Source: Oehlia diaphana (lineage: Eukaryota > Glomeromycota > Glomeromycetes > Glomerales > Glomeraceae). Taken from it: 35,532 nucleotides of DNA. The position numbers and the translations under genes were made by a program. Below, in pieces: positions 1 to 9,162 of the stretch (within the stretch, counting starts at the first letter, position 1; every line of letters starts with the position of its first letter). The notes beneath the pieces were generated by a model. It saw nothing but the letters and a program-made list of their open reading frames with translations, made no database searches and was not told the DNA's origin. The stretch covers positions 1 through 35,532 of the forward strand of contig QZLH01000164.1 in assembly GCA_003833135.1 (NCBI GenBank), in the 5' to 3' direction.

Positions 1-136
1 GCGAACAGTATACATTGTACTGATATGCAGTATGTAAAAATGCGAACTGTATCAAAGATACGTATATACAGTATAAAAACCGTATGCATATTTTTTATAG
101 GAAAAGCAAATTGTTAGAATATTATTTAGTATACAA

Positions 137-520
137 ATGGCATTTTATTCTTGTCCATACACCTATATTGATAGTCGTGTATGTGGAAAAAAATGTTACC
201 GGAAAGAAGGATGCCATATTCATTGGAAAAGACAAACTCGTATTCCTTGTGGTGATTGTGGCACACTAATGGCTTCTTCTTATGGAATGTGCACAAAACA
301 TGCTGGAAAGTATTATAGTAAAGCTAATTATTATAAAATCAAACTTCAGCTCGAAAAATGGGATCAAATATCCCAGGCAATCCAAGAACTTCAGGACAAA
401 AAACGTGATCAAGCATTCCAGGTAATCCAAGAATATGTCCAAAACTGGCTATATAGACCTGGTGGCCCAATAATGAAAAATACCGAGGCAAGATTCTATA
501 TTACAGCTTCTAGGCAATAG
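137..520 (+). CDS. Cys/His-rich small protein, possible zinc binder, function unknown
   Basis: A 127-residue open frame starts at an ATG in good context (acaaATGG). The first 60 residues hold closely spaced Cys and His (C6, C17, C21, C27, H29, then CGDC at about 39-42, C53 and H56), an arrangement that suggests one or two zinc-binding knuckles; that is inference. Residues 60-110 are basic and helical, with two similar stretches (WDQISQAIQEL and RDQAFQVIQEY) that look like a short internal duplication. There is no signal peptide or membrane segment. A TATA-like tataaaaa lies at 72-79. Hairpin-rich repeat DNA follows directly. I have an impression of similar short Cys-rich proteins in Rhizophagus but cannot name a family. 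It may be a host gene or a remnant of a mobile element. Confidence 0.5.
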   Translation: MAFYSCPYTYIDSRVCGKKCYRKEGCHIHWKRQTRIPCGDCGTLMASSYGMCTKHAGKYYSKANYYKIKLQLEKWDQISQAIQELQDKKRDQAFQVIQEYVQNWLYRPGGPIMKNTEARFYITASRQ

Positions 521-659
521 AAGTCTTTTATAAAATATGTTTTTTTGATATTCAAGAACAATAGATTTTTTCCAATACTGTCTCCGGCCACCTACCCCGC
601 CTGACAATTCACTAAATGTGCCTAAAGGCGCAGATATGGGTCTAGGTCTACACACTTTG

Positions 660-1530
660 CTCTGCAACATTGGCCAGACATTGTTGTCTTGCCGGTTAGA
701 AATATGAGTGATCTTATATGCTTTCACGATTTGCTTTATAGTTTGGTTACATGCTCCGCTTCGCTCTGCAGGCTCTGCACCTTCGGTGCTTCACAACCAT
801 GAACATTATTTGTTCTCATGTTTTGGATACATGCTCCGCTTTGCTCCGCAACATTGGCATTCATATTTGCCTCATATATAGCATACATTAGAATAGGTAG
901 CATATGGGTCGAAAAAAATATAGCATCCATATTCGCTTCACCCTAAAGGGCTTCGCTCATATTCCTGCTATATTTTTTTCTCCTATCAAATGTGTATTCA
1001 TTGGCGTCACCCTAAAGGGCTTTGCCAACTCATACTTATTCTCCTATATCGAACGCGCATTCGTCATCGCTCTGCTCCTCCTCATGCTTGTTCTTTCTTG
1101 CTACCTAAGTAGTATGCTATTGGGAGGCTATAAGTAATCTTGTATGTCTCCAGATATGCCTCATATAATAGCATACATTAAATAAGATAGCATATGGGTC
1201 AGGGATAATAGCATCCATATTCGCTTTGCCCTAAAGGGCTTTGCTCATATTCCTGCTATTATCCCCTCCCATCGAATGCGTATTCATAGGCATCGCCCTA
1301 AAGGGCTTGCCTACTCATACTTATTCTCCTATATCAAACGCGCATTTGTCGTCGCTCTGCTCCTCCTCATGCTTGTTCTCTCTTGCTATCTAAGTAGTAT
1401 GCTATTGGGAGGCAATTTGTATACCATATCCTGTGTACATGCTCCGCTTCACTCCGCAGACTGCGAGCACTATTTGCCCACTTATTGTATTTACAATTTG
1501 CTTACCACTCCACTTCGTTCCGCATACAGT
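660..1530. repeat. Hairpin-rich repeat region with CTCCGCTTCGCTC-like words
   Basis: This stretch is richer in G+C than its surroundings. It repeats words of the type atgctccgctt-cgctctgc at about 751, 831, 1439 and 1508. Short perfect hairpins are frequent: CAACA/TGTTG at 665-686, GCACC-TTC-GGTGC at 777-789 and GAACA-ttatt-TGTTC at 801-815. Open frames here on both strands follow the repeat structure and are not credible genes. I read it as non-coding repeat DNA of unknown origin. Confidence 0.6.
871..1413 (+). repeat. Tandem duplication of a roughly 290-bp hairpin unit
   Basis: Unit 1 is 871-1128 and unit 2 is 1161-1413. Matching points are offset by 285 to 290 bp: gcatacatta at 881 and 1171, tgggaggc at 1121 and 1406. 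Each unit has two CCC-TAAA-GGG hairpins (941, 1010; 1229, 1296). In each unit the first hairpin is enclosed by a longer perfect stem, 911-925 with 966-980 in unit 1 and 1202-1213 with 1254-1265 in unit 2. The stem sequences differ between units but remain self-complementary. The second hairpin is enclosed by TTGGC/GCCAA in unit 1 and TAGGC/GCCTA in unit 2. Confidence 0.8.
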
Positions 1531-1574
1531 AAGCTTATTTGCATTCAAAAAGCTCGTGCTAAATAAAATATCAA

Positions 1575-1668
1575 ATTAGTATTTATAAGATTCCAGAGAG
1601 TTTAGCTAAGTAAGATTAATAATTAGTATTTCTAAGATTGCGGAGTCTCCAGCTAGGCAAGAAAGCAA
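1575..1668 (+). repeat. Imperfect 47-bp direct repeat
   Basis: Two copies start with ATTAGTATTT at 1575 and 1622. They share the order attagtattt-taagatt-gagt-agct but have diverged elsewhere. The function is unknown. A run of nine C residues follows at 1778-1786. Confidence 0.5.
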
Positions 1669-1852
1669 GAAAGTAATCTTAATGAGCTAGAGGCGCAAGG
1701 AATAAAAAAAGAATACAAAGTAATATAGCAAGAAGGCAATGTGGGAGGCGTACATCTCTAGTGGGAACTGCTCTTGTCCCCCCCCCTGACGTCCTATTTC
1801 CTTTCAAAATAATTTATTTCTTTTTACGCAACAAAAAAAAGAAATATAAAAA

Positions 1853-2182
1853 ATGAAATTCACTATGAAAATATTCCCAACTTTTTTATCAATAGCTTTT
1901 ATAGGCTTCATCATATTAATTTCACCAGTTGTTACTTTCCAGACTGTTAAATCTGTTAATAATGTTGATCAAGAAGATGAAATTCTAAAATCCATTGGTG
2001 AATGTGTTATTGCTAATGCTATCACTAGTGTTTTATTAAAAAGTGGATTTATTTCGCATACCATAGTTTGCATAGTTTTTGATTTTTTTACTCACGAAGG
2101 AGGAGGAAATTTTATTTCGGAAGTTATATCCGAAATTATGCAATCTATATTTCTTGAACTTGTTGTACATAGATTGCTTTGA
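1853..2182 (+). CDS. Small secreted-protein candidate, 109 aa
   Basis: The 109-residue frame starts with a basic N-terminus (MKFTMK) and a long hydrophobic stretch at residues 7-30, compatible with a signal peptide ending near residue 30 or with a membrane anchor. The mature part has two Cys (C50 and C73), two further hydrophobic segments at about 52-80 and 90-108, and a Gly-rich turn (HEGGGN). Met5 is an alternative start. The leader before the ATG is A-rich, as is usual for fungal 5' regions, and a candidate AATAAA lies just past the stop at 2182-2187. No family is recognised. The later hydrophobic segments make a small membrane protein as likely as a secreted one. Confidence 0.5.
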   Translation: MKFTMKIFPTFLSIAFIGFIILISPVVTFQTVKSVNNVDQEDEILKSIGECVIANAITSVLLKSGFISHTIVCIVFDFFTHEGGGNFISEVISEIMQSIFLELVVHRLL

Positions 2183-2564
2183 ATAAATTTCGGAGCATTT
2201 AGAGAGTTTATTAAAAAATCAGTGCGAATTATCAGAAGATTTCTGCACTAAAAAGTTATCAATTGCATCAAATATACTTTAACATATACCACTAAAGTTA
2301 AAAATATATTCGAAATATTTACATCGAATTTTTTATTTATTTAAATTTTTTATAAAAAAGTTATTTATATACTTGAGTTAGCTTTTCTTTTCTTTTCTTT
2401 TTTTTTTCGTATAACTTTGTATCTACGTTTTTATAACATTTATTTATAACATTATTTTACATGATTATTAAAATTGAAGCACAATCTTATTATTTTGTTT
2501 TTTTCTTTTAATTTTAAGTGACAATTCATGATATTTAAAAAATGAGTGGAAACAGTATATCCTT
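2183..2564. other. AT-rich spacer
   Basis: This is the 3' flank of the preceding gene. It holds a pyrimidine run near 2385-2408. I see no gene or structured repeat. Confidence 0.5.
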
Positions 2565-3084
2565 TTGACGAGGACAGTCTATAATCCTGACACCAAAATC
2601 CCGATAAATGCTGACAATCACAGAAAATCTTGTCTGAGATTGAAGATAAGAAATCTAGTAATATACTGTACATAATCCTTTTAACTAAGATAAAAAATTT
2701 TTTCTTTAATTTTCATTAATAATATAGTGACGTAAACAATTTACATTTGTATTAAATTATATTTTAATTATATTGAATAAATTAACCCGTTACTGCGTCA
2801 CTGCATTTTTAAAATCATGGAAATTTTATATAATTTTTTGTTTTTTTTAAAAAAAAAAAAAAAAAAATTTGGGATTTTGACTATCAAGATTTTTTAACTG
2901 TCAGAATTTGTGACTATCTGGATTTTATTTCAACGGGATTTGGGTTTGTCAGGATCTTGGTGTCGGGATTGTAGACTGTCGATATTATGGGTTCAAGGAT
3001 TTTAGTAAACCCGTCGATATTATGGGTGTCAGGATTTTGGTAAATCCGTCGATATTATGGGTGTCAGGATTTTTGGGTGATCCC
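2565..3084 (+). mobile_element. Non-autonomous TIR element, family 1, copy A
   Basis: The right end reads tagactgtcgatattatggg and continues to gggtgatccc. The left end is a truncated inverted match (gacagtctataatcctgaca). The interior has a matching copy in opposite orientation at 34174-34636, for example ttactgcgtcactgcatttt at about 2790-2809 and taatccttttaacta near 2671-2685. It has no coding capacity and is about 520 bp long. The motif aatcccgacac, in either orientation, recurs several times inside. The left terminus has lost about 35 bp compared with copy B. Confidence 0.7.
2978..3084 (+). repeat. Threefold 35-bp repeat at the end of copy A
   Basis: The word gtcgatattatggg begins at 2978, 3013 and 3048, an exact 35-bp spacing. 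Each is followed by a variant of tgtcaggatttt and ends in a three-base C or T-C run. Copy B has only one such unit, so the terminal repeat was multiplied here. Confidence 0.8.
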
Positions 3085-3803
3085 ATCTTTTTGTAAATCA
3101 TTCGCTTAACATTTTAAAAGAATATAGATTAGAATATATAATATTAAGGAAGTAATTACTTATAAACCATTTAGATAATGGCAACGACAAAATCAAAATC
3201 AGTACTGGTAGTACTGGTAGTTGCTAGCGATATCGTTATAGTCATCCACATCAATTAAATAGTTTTAAAAAATTAAAAAATTACAACCATTTTTAAAATC
3301 GAAATTTCAACTTATTTATATGTCTGAGTCGTTGATTTGTAATTTCAGTTACGTGAAAATGATTTTCAATGTTAAAAAATTTTTAATTATTTTCCTTATC
3401 TTTCTCTATAATTGATTATACTTTGTCTTACATTCTTTTACGATTTTTGCAAATAAGTAAATAGTAGATTTTAACCTTTAATCCTTTTGCTTATTAATAT
3501 TAGATGATTTCACAATTCAATAAGAAATCAACTTCAAGCAAAAATACTTCTCGAAAAAACTATTAGTGATATGAACGAAACATGTTCAAGCTATAATCCA
3601 CCAAGTTTAACTCATTGAGTTTAGTAACTGAATAATCCAAATCATGAGGTAATACTTATGCTAATAATATTTACTTTCAAATGTATTAAAAAATAAAAGT
3701 ATATTTTAATTAAAAAAAACCAAATATTGATAATTTATTGTTACTTTCATGGCAGATACCTGCTGCAATATCGGCGGACTTTTGTCAAGGACGGCTTGCC
3801 ATA
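3085..3803. other. AT-rich intergenic stretch, no gene seen
   Basis: There is no convincing frame, splice pattern or inverted repeat. A short tandem tactggtag occurs near 3204-3221. Confidence 0.5.
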
Positions 3804-4225
3804 ATTGACAATCATATCTTTGATTAGATTTTACTTTTTGGATAAAAAAAAAAAAAAAAATGAAAAATATAAAAATAAAAAGGAAATGACTTTCCATTCT
3901 TGATTTACGTCTTTTTTTTTTTGAAAAAAAAAAAGAAAAAATTTATAAAAATAAAAAGGAAATGGTTTTCCATTTTTAATCTACCTTCTTCGTAAAAAAA
4001 TTATATATTTTATTCTCTATATCCAAAATTTTTATCAAAAATTAAATTCATAAAATTTAAAAAGGAAAAATGACTTTTATTTTTGATTTACTTTTTAAAT
4101 AATTTGATTTTTAATTAAAAAATCTAGAATCAAATGAATTTTTTCCTTAATTAATAATCCAAATTTTTTTTTTTTTTATGATTAATCTTAAAAAGGAAAT
4201 CATTTTTTTATTTTACTGTAACCTA
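3804..4225 (+). repeat. Dispersed repeat K, copy 1
   Basis: It runs from attgacaatcatatctt to aacctac and matches 6527-6823 in the same orientation. It is built of sub-units that start aaaaaggaaatgactttcc (about 3879, 3952, 4059 and 4191). The core GGAAA-tgac-TTTCC is a perfect hairpin. This copy has one more sub-unit than copy 2. There is no coding potential; runs of A and T are long. Confidence 0.65.
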
Positions 4226-4830
4226 CCGTATCCATATACATTGTTCAGGAGGCTAATTTTTGTGATTAATTATAATAAGAATTTGAAGGACGTTAAATAT
4301 ATAAAAGTGGCTGAAATAATTTAAATGAACCCGATCAAAAATATATAAAAATTTATATATAGTATATATCCGAATTTTATTAAAAATATATCCGAATTTA
4401 TTAAATTTATTTATTAAAAAAAAACAAATATTTATTAGTAAAAAAAAAAAATTATAATTAAAAAACATAATACAACTTAATTTATTAAAATTATATGAAT
4501 TTACTTTTTAAAATACTGTATATTACAGGAATTAATTATATATTACACGAATTGATTTATTTAAAACATTTGTGAATATCTGATATAGGATTATCCAAAT
4601 TTGATTTGAAATGTCCTACACATTAATAAGTTTTTAATAAATTTTATTAATTTTATTTAATAATTTAATTTGGTTAGAAACGAAAAAAATTTTTATAAAT
4701 TTCAAAAAAATTCTTCTTTTAACAGTTTAAAAAATAATTTTAATAGATTCTTAATAAAAAAAATAAAAATGATAAAAAATAAATGATTACTATTAAAAAT
4801 TAATTGGTTATTAGTCATGTAATTTAAACT
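4226..4830. other. Very AT-rich spacer
   Basis: Mostly A/T runs. Open frames here are low-complexity Phe/Asn/Ile/Lys strings and are not supported as genes. Confidence 0.5.
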
Positions 4831-4832
4831 AG

Positions 4833-4890
4833 CTAAGTAAGTAACTTACGTTATGTAAGGGAGTAAGTAAGTCATGTGCTTACGTTATTT
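4833..4890 (+). repeat. Short direct and inverted repeat of taagtaagt / cttacgttat
   Basis: taagtaagt and cttacgttat occur twice in order about 30 bp apart, and CTTAC-gttat-GTAAG forms a perfect hairpin. It lies just past the 3' end of the minus-strand secreted-protein gene. Confidence 0.5.
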
Positions 4891-4950
4891 ACTTTCTATA
4901 TACTCCCATACATACAAATTATCACAAAGATAATTAAGAAAAATAATTTA

Positions 4951-5383
4951 TTAACAGTTTGGATCTAACCACCAACTACCAACATCACCATGTATATGAT
5001 AACAGGTATCTCCATTAAAACCACCTCGGTTTTTCGTTTTCCTGAGACTTCCTTGTACTTTTGCATGAATCCAATAATTAGGTGTATCAGGAAAAGTCAT
5101 GTTTAATGGTGTATTTGAAGTACAGTCGTGGTAATTATGATCACCAGCTATTTGATTATCATTTTGATCTGTTACCCAAAGTCTACACCTAGTACCTACT
5201 ATCATTTCCCTAGTTATCGAAGCAGTATATGCTACATATAAAACCAAAAAAGAAATGAATTATTGGAAGAGAACAGAGAAAATACTGAATATAATAAAAT
5301 ACTTTACCATCAGTGACCGAAACAAATGTTATGCAGACATAGATGAAGATGGCAATAGGAAGGTAAAAGCTTTGAAGTTTCAT
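4951..5383 (-). CDS. Two-exon small secreted protein, 118 aa
   Basis: Exon 1 is 5308-5383 and exon 2 is 4951-5231, joined over a 76-bp intron (5232-5307) with gtaaag donor and atgtag acceptor; the phase fits (76 nt then 281 nt). Exon 1 supplies a signal peptide, MKLQSFYLPIAIFIYVC onward, with probable cleavage near VTDA-Y. The mature protein of about 92 residues has four Cys (TRCRLW, YHDCTS, GDTCYH, DPNC), which could form two disulfides, one predicted N-glycosylation site (NMT) and a Trp-rich C-terminus. It is polar and looks beta-rich. The intron near the signal-peptide end is typical of fungal secreted proteins. No family is recognised; an extracellular role is inferred from the leader. 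Confidence 0.72.
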
Positions 5384-5457
5384 ATTGGTACTAAATTTAT
5401 GAAGTTATGTTTTGTTATCTTACGGTAACGATTCTGAAAAACAAAAATTTTGGTGTG

Positions 5458-5467
5458 TTATATATAA
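5458..5467 (-). promoter_or_regulatory. TATA-like element for the 118-aa secreted protein
   Basis: ttatatataa lies about 75 bp upstream of the ATG at 5383, a plausible core-promoter distance. No other signal is obvious. Confidence 0.35.
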
Positions 5468-5500
5468 TTTGTTTACATAAGTAAATAATGATATTCCTGC

Positions 5501-5670
5501 CCCTATAAAAATGAAATGTGTTAAATTTGTTCATGTGCAATAAATGTCTAAAAAAGCACGTTTTTGTCCGATTTATTTCTTATCACAAAAAACGAAAATT
5601 ACAAAATGGTGCTTTTTTAGACATTTATTGCACATGAACAACAAATTATACAAATTTCATTTTTATAGGG
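5501..5670. mobile_element. MITE with CCCTATAAAA ends, copy 1
   Basis: A 170-bp near-palindrome with arms of about 60 bp. The left arm begins ccctataaaaatgaaat and the right arm ends atttcatttttataggg. Both arms share the inner word gcaataaatgtctaaaaaag. It is flanked by tgc at 5498-5500 and 5671-5673, a 3-bp target duplication. There is no coding capacity. Confidence 0.8.
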
Positions 5671-6017
5671 TGCTAGTTTAGATTATTCAAAAAAGTTAAC
5701 AGAAAACTACTAATTTTCTTTCTGTTTATTTAAAATCATATGATTTATCTTTCTGTAAATATAAATCATTTTGTAATAAACAAAAAAAGTTCACACATCC
5801 TCCTAATCGAGGGGTCGTAGTATTTTTATTTGATAAATGAAAAAATCTCCCTACATTCCAAGTATCTGGTTACAAATAGAAATGTTTCATTAGAGACGTT
5901 AAAAAATAAAAAATAAACAAATTCCTCACTTACTCACAGTCATAACAACCGGATTCATCAAAGCTAATATTTAAGGAGTATTTCATTTAAATTTAAAATT
6001 CACCTTTGGTGAACTTT
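5671..6017. other. AT-rich spacer between two MITEs
   Basis: Nothing supported as a gene or repeat. Confidence 0.4.
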
Positions 6018-6200
6018 CCCTATAAAATTTTTATCCATTATTTCTGTAAAAACTCCGTAAAAATGATTCCCGGATCCATTCACGGAAAATGTAAATAAAT
6101 CGATAAATTCCGTGATATAAGGTTATTTAATTCCGGAAATATGAGCCTTTTACGGGAAAAAGGATGGAATATAAAAAACGGATTGACTTTTTTTACAGGG
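6018..6200. mobile_element. MITE with CCCTATAAAA-type ends, copy 2
   Basis: It begins ccctataaaattttt and ends gactttttttacaggg. The inner arms match with gaps (tgtaaaaactccgtaaaa against the complement of ttttacgggaaaaagg), and both carry ttccgga or tcccgga. The 3-bp flanks are ttt at 6015-6017 and 6201-6203. It is 183 bp long and more diverged than copy 1. Confidence 0.6.
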
Positions 6201-6254
6201 TTTCATGTGACGATTTACATATTTTGAATAGTGACATTACGAGATCAGCAGATG

Positions 6255-7176
6255 CCAAGAAAATTCCTGAGTGGACATTCCCCTAAAAGCATTTTGTTCT
6301 CGACATGATATTGTCCCGACATGAAATTTCCCGAATCAAAATCAAATTATTAAAAATGCAACATTGGGTTGAGTATATAGTATTTAACAATAAATGTCGC
6401 ATTATAACTGATAAAATCGCAAATATTTAAATTTTAATTAGTTTTTTATTATTAACCCATTTATCAAATAATTCGATAGAATTATTCGTGCTGAAACGAT
6501 GATCATATCCTGGAATGCATTAGATCATTGACAATATATCTTGATTAGATTAATCAAAAAAAAAACGAAAATACAAAAATAAAAAAGGAAATGACTTTCC
6601 ATTTTTGATCTACCTTTTTTCGTAAAAAAAATATTTATTTTATCTCTTTATATATCCAAACTTTTTATCAAAAATTCATAAAAATTTAAAAAGGAAAAAT
6701 GACTTATTTTTGATTTACTTCGTAATTAAAAAGAAAACAGAATCAAATGTTTTAATTATCCTTTAAAAACTTATTTTTTTAATTAATCTTAAAAAGGAAA
6801 TCATTTTTTTTTATTTTAACCTATTTTAAATTGATGAAAAAAGAAAAATATTAATAAAAATATTTAACTAATCTAAAAAAGATAAAGAAATATTAAGTTT
6901 TCGTTAATGTTAATTTCATTTATAATATTTATAATAAATTTCACGAAATTTTTAGTCGTAATATTCCATAAGGAATCGATTGAAAAGTTTTTCATAAATT
7001 CATTACTTTATTAATTTATTTATTATATAAAATTATTTTATTTTTTTTACAGTAAAATCAAGTATTTTTGTAAATCATTTTTCGTAATTTGATTTCAGGA
7101 AATTGTCATGTCAAGGAAATATCATGGCGGGAAAAGTTCTTTTCGGAAAAATGTCCATTCAAGAATTTGTCTTGTC
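6255..7176. mobile_element. Diverged long-TIR element with a nested repeat
   Basis: The left arm (about 6255-6341) and the reverse complement of the right arm (about 7091-7176) align through caagaaaattcctgagtgg, tggacatt, catgatatt and gacatgaaatttcc with scattered mismatches and small gaps, roughly 70 percent by eye. The motif tcccgaca and its complement recur in the ends, up to about 7220. Repeat K copy 2 lies inside. No transposase frame remains. Confidence 0.55.
6527..6823 (+). repeat. Dispersed repeat K, copy 2
   Basis: It matches 3804-4225 in the same orientation, from attgacaatatatcttgatt to attttaacct. It has three sub-units of aaaaaggaaa (about 6583, 6689, 6790) instead of four. It lies inside the 6255-7176 element. 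Confidence 0.65.
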
Positions 7177-7480
7177 GGGAAATTGTTGTCGGGAAAAGAT
7201 TACGTCGTGAAAATTGATGTCGGGTGACCAATAGGATATATCCGTAATCCTAGGATATTCACTGAATAAGCCATTAGGATCATTCACCGGATCTGAACTC
7301 TAACTCTCATAAAATTAAGGTATAATTAAATATTATTAAATGAATTTTGTTATCACATTAAAGAATGTAAACCTAAAATATCGGATTGATTAGACTTGAG
7401 CTTGTGGAACGATTTTGAATACTATCATTTCGAAAACGAACTTTTTTTTTTAAAAAGAAAAAAAAAATCATCTATTTCCG

Positions 7481-7690
7481 CATTATTAACTCAAAGTGGC
7501 ACTGCTCGTTTCGATTGTGGCGCAATGTAAAAAACGTGGCAAACTCGTTAATAAAACGACAATTTTACAGATGATTGTGGCTTAAAATAATTATTGACAT
7601 TAAAATCTTGCATTCTTATATTATTAATTTAAAGTGGCATTGTACTTAAATTGTAGATTTTAACGTGGCAAAAATACTCTTGTCTACGCC
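7481..7690 (+). repeat. 138-bp spaced direct repeat upstream of the LRAT-like gene
   Basis: attattaa-6nt-aaagtggca-tg and, further on, aacgtggcaaa recur, with aaagtggc at 7493 and 7631. The two copies are about 65 bp each and clearly diverged. They could be old element fragments or upstream sites of the gene at 7863. Confidence 0.45.
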
Positions 7691-7862
7691 TCCTTTACTT
7701 CGCCTTTCATTGGTAATATTAGTAATAATATGAAATCACGAAATAATTTGAAATACGTGTTACTATAGAAAAAGTTTCTTATACAAACACTTGAGGAAGA
7801 GGAAAGAAATTTCTGATAAAACAAAATAACAAACAACAAATTAAATATTTTGAATATCAATC

Positions 7863-8337
7863 ATGCAATTTAAATATTTGTTATTGATTTTTGTCTTCAC
7901 TATTGTTTCAGCGGGTACTAATAAACAATTTCTTTATGTTAAAAATTTCCTTTTTTTTATATTAATTTTAATCTTTTAATATTATTATAAAAGCTTTGGG
8001 AACGGAAGCGTGGATTGATTTCAAACGTGACGCAGACGCAATAGAACGCGACGCAGATCCGGAAGCGTGGCGGAGTATAATTGAAGACATTTCTAAGGCG
8101 ATGACCATTAATTATGGAAAAGGAACATATAGCATAACAAGCAATAATTGTGAGCACCTTGTTAATATGCATGTTCTGGGGATAAACCATTCTGGACAAG
8201 TTGATGATAAAGAACTTAAAAATGAAGCTGATGAATTTAATTATCAAAATTCATTTTATAAGAGTTATAAGAGTCATATAAGAAATTGTATTAGACGAGC
8301 TGGAGAAAGTCGTAATTACACTCGTACTAAGCATTAG
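7863..8337 (+). CDS. Secreted protein with LRAT-like NCEH motif, 131 aa, truncated domain
   Basis: Exon 1 (7863-7914) encodes a signal peptide, MQFKYLLLIFVFTIVSA. A 79-bp intron (7915-7993, gtacta to aaaag) joins it in phase to exon 2 (7994-8337), giving 131 residues. The mature part has a charged segment with a repeated DAD/EAW pattern, then YSITSNNCEHLVN at about residues 67-79. This resembles the catalytic Cys box (NCEHFV) of LRAT/NlpC-P60-type thiol acyltransferases and hydrolases. The His-containing box that normally precedes it by 50 or more residues is absent, so the fold would be partial or the protein inactive or divergent. The C-terminus is basic (RNYTRTKH). An AATAAA cluster follows near 8601-8609. 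The LRAT link rests on one motif only. Confidence 0.62.
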
Positions 8338-8672
8338 ATTGAATAAGAGAAATTTGACGGAAGAAAAGAATTACAACCAACTCCTCCATGTAAGATCCAA
8401 TAATGTTTCATATTAATTTGGTCAAAAGTTGAATTAAATACACGAATTTTCTATTATTATTATTGTATATATGATGCGTACATTTCCTTTTTGTATTTTT
8501 AGTTCCTTGATTATTTAGTATTTATTGTTCAACGCATATAATAGACGGGAACTGTACTTGTAAATTGTAAAGTGGGACAAACTCCACTATAATGAATAAT
8601 TAAAATAAATAAATTATACTTTCACACATTCACATACAGTAAAGTACATTCACATGGGTCATGACTAATGAC
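8338..8672. other. 3' flank of the LRAT-like gene
   Basis: AT-rich, with candidate polyadenylation words. No further gene is seen. Confidence 0.4.
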
Positions 8673-9162
8673 TAGGGATGCTCACGGTTGCTTCGATTCG
8701 GTTTCAGTTTTAAAATTGCAGTTTTTAACCAAAATCGAACTCTGACCGATAAAACTGGACTACAAAATTGATTGCAAAACTACTGCAAAACCAATAAAAT
8801 AAAGTTATAAAATGTTAAATTTATAATTTTATTGAATAATGTCTTTTAAATTTACGCAATTTTTTACAATAATAACGCAAATTTTGTAATTTTTCAGAGA
8901 AACGAAAAATCACGTGAATAAACGCGTAAAGTTTTGCCAATAATTTCAAAAATAAGAATACTATATAAAAATAATACTAAACCTAAATTTTTAATGGTAT
9001 TCTCGATGAAAGAAAACCATTTTTTTCAGAATACATTAAAAATTTACAGTTAACCGATCGCGATGGTTACTATAACCGGTCGGTCTTGGACTGAATCCGA
9101 ACCAATAGTCGAACCAATAAAAACCGGGTATGATCGGTTATAACCGAGATTTGCCATCCCTA
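8673..9162. mobile_element. hAT-like non-autonomous element, 490 bp
   Basis: Ends are tagggatg at 8673-8680 and catcccta at 9155-9162. Subterminal words of the type aaccga/tcggtt recur on both sides (for example cggtttcag, aaccggtcggt, ggttataaccga). Short TAGGGATG ends with iterated subterminal motifs fit hAT-type miniature elements. I do not see a convincing 8-bp target duplication. There is no coding capacity. Confidence 0.6.

Noticed and set aside
904..1566. Plus-strand open frames 904-1137 and 1276-1566 with similar protein sequences
   Set aside because: Their similarity is that of the duplicated hairpin DNA unit; they have no signal of real coding and end at unit boundaries.
3706..4468. 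Minus-strand frames rich in Phe, Ile and Asn
   Set aside because: They are translations of A/T homopolymers.
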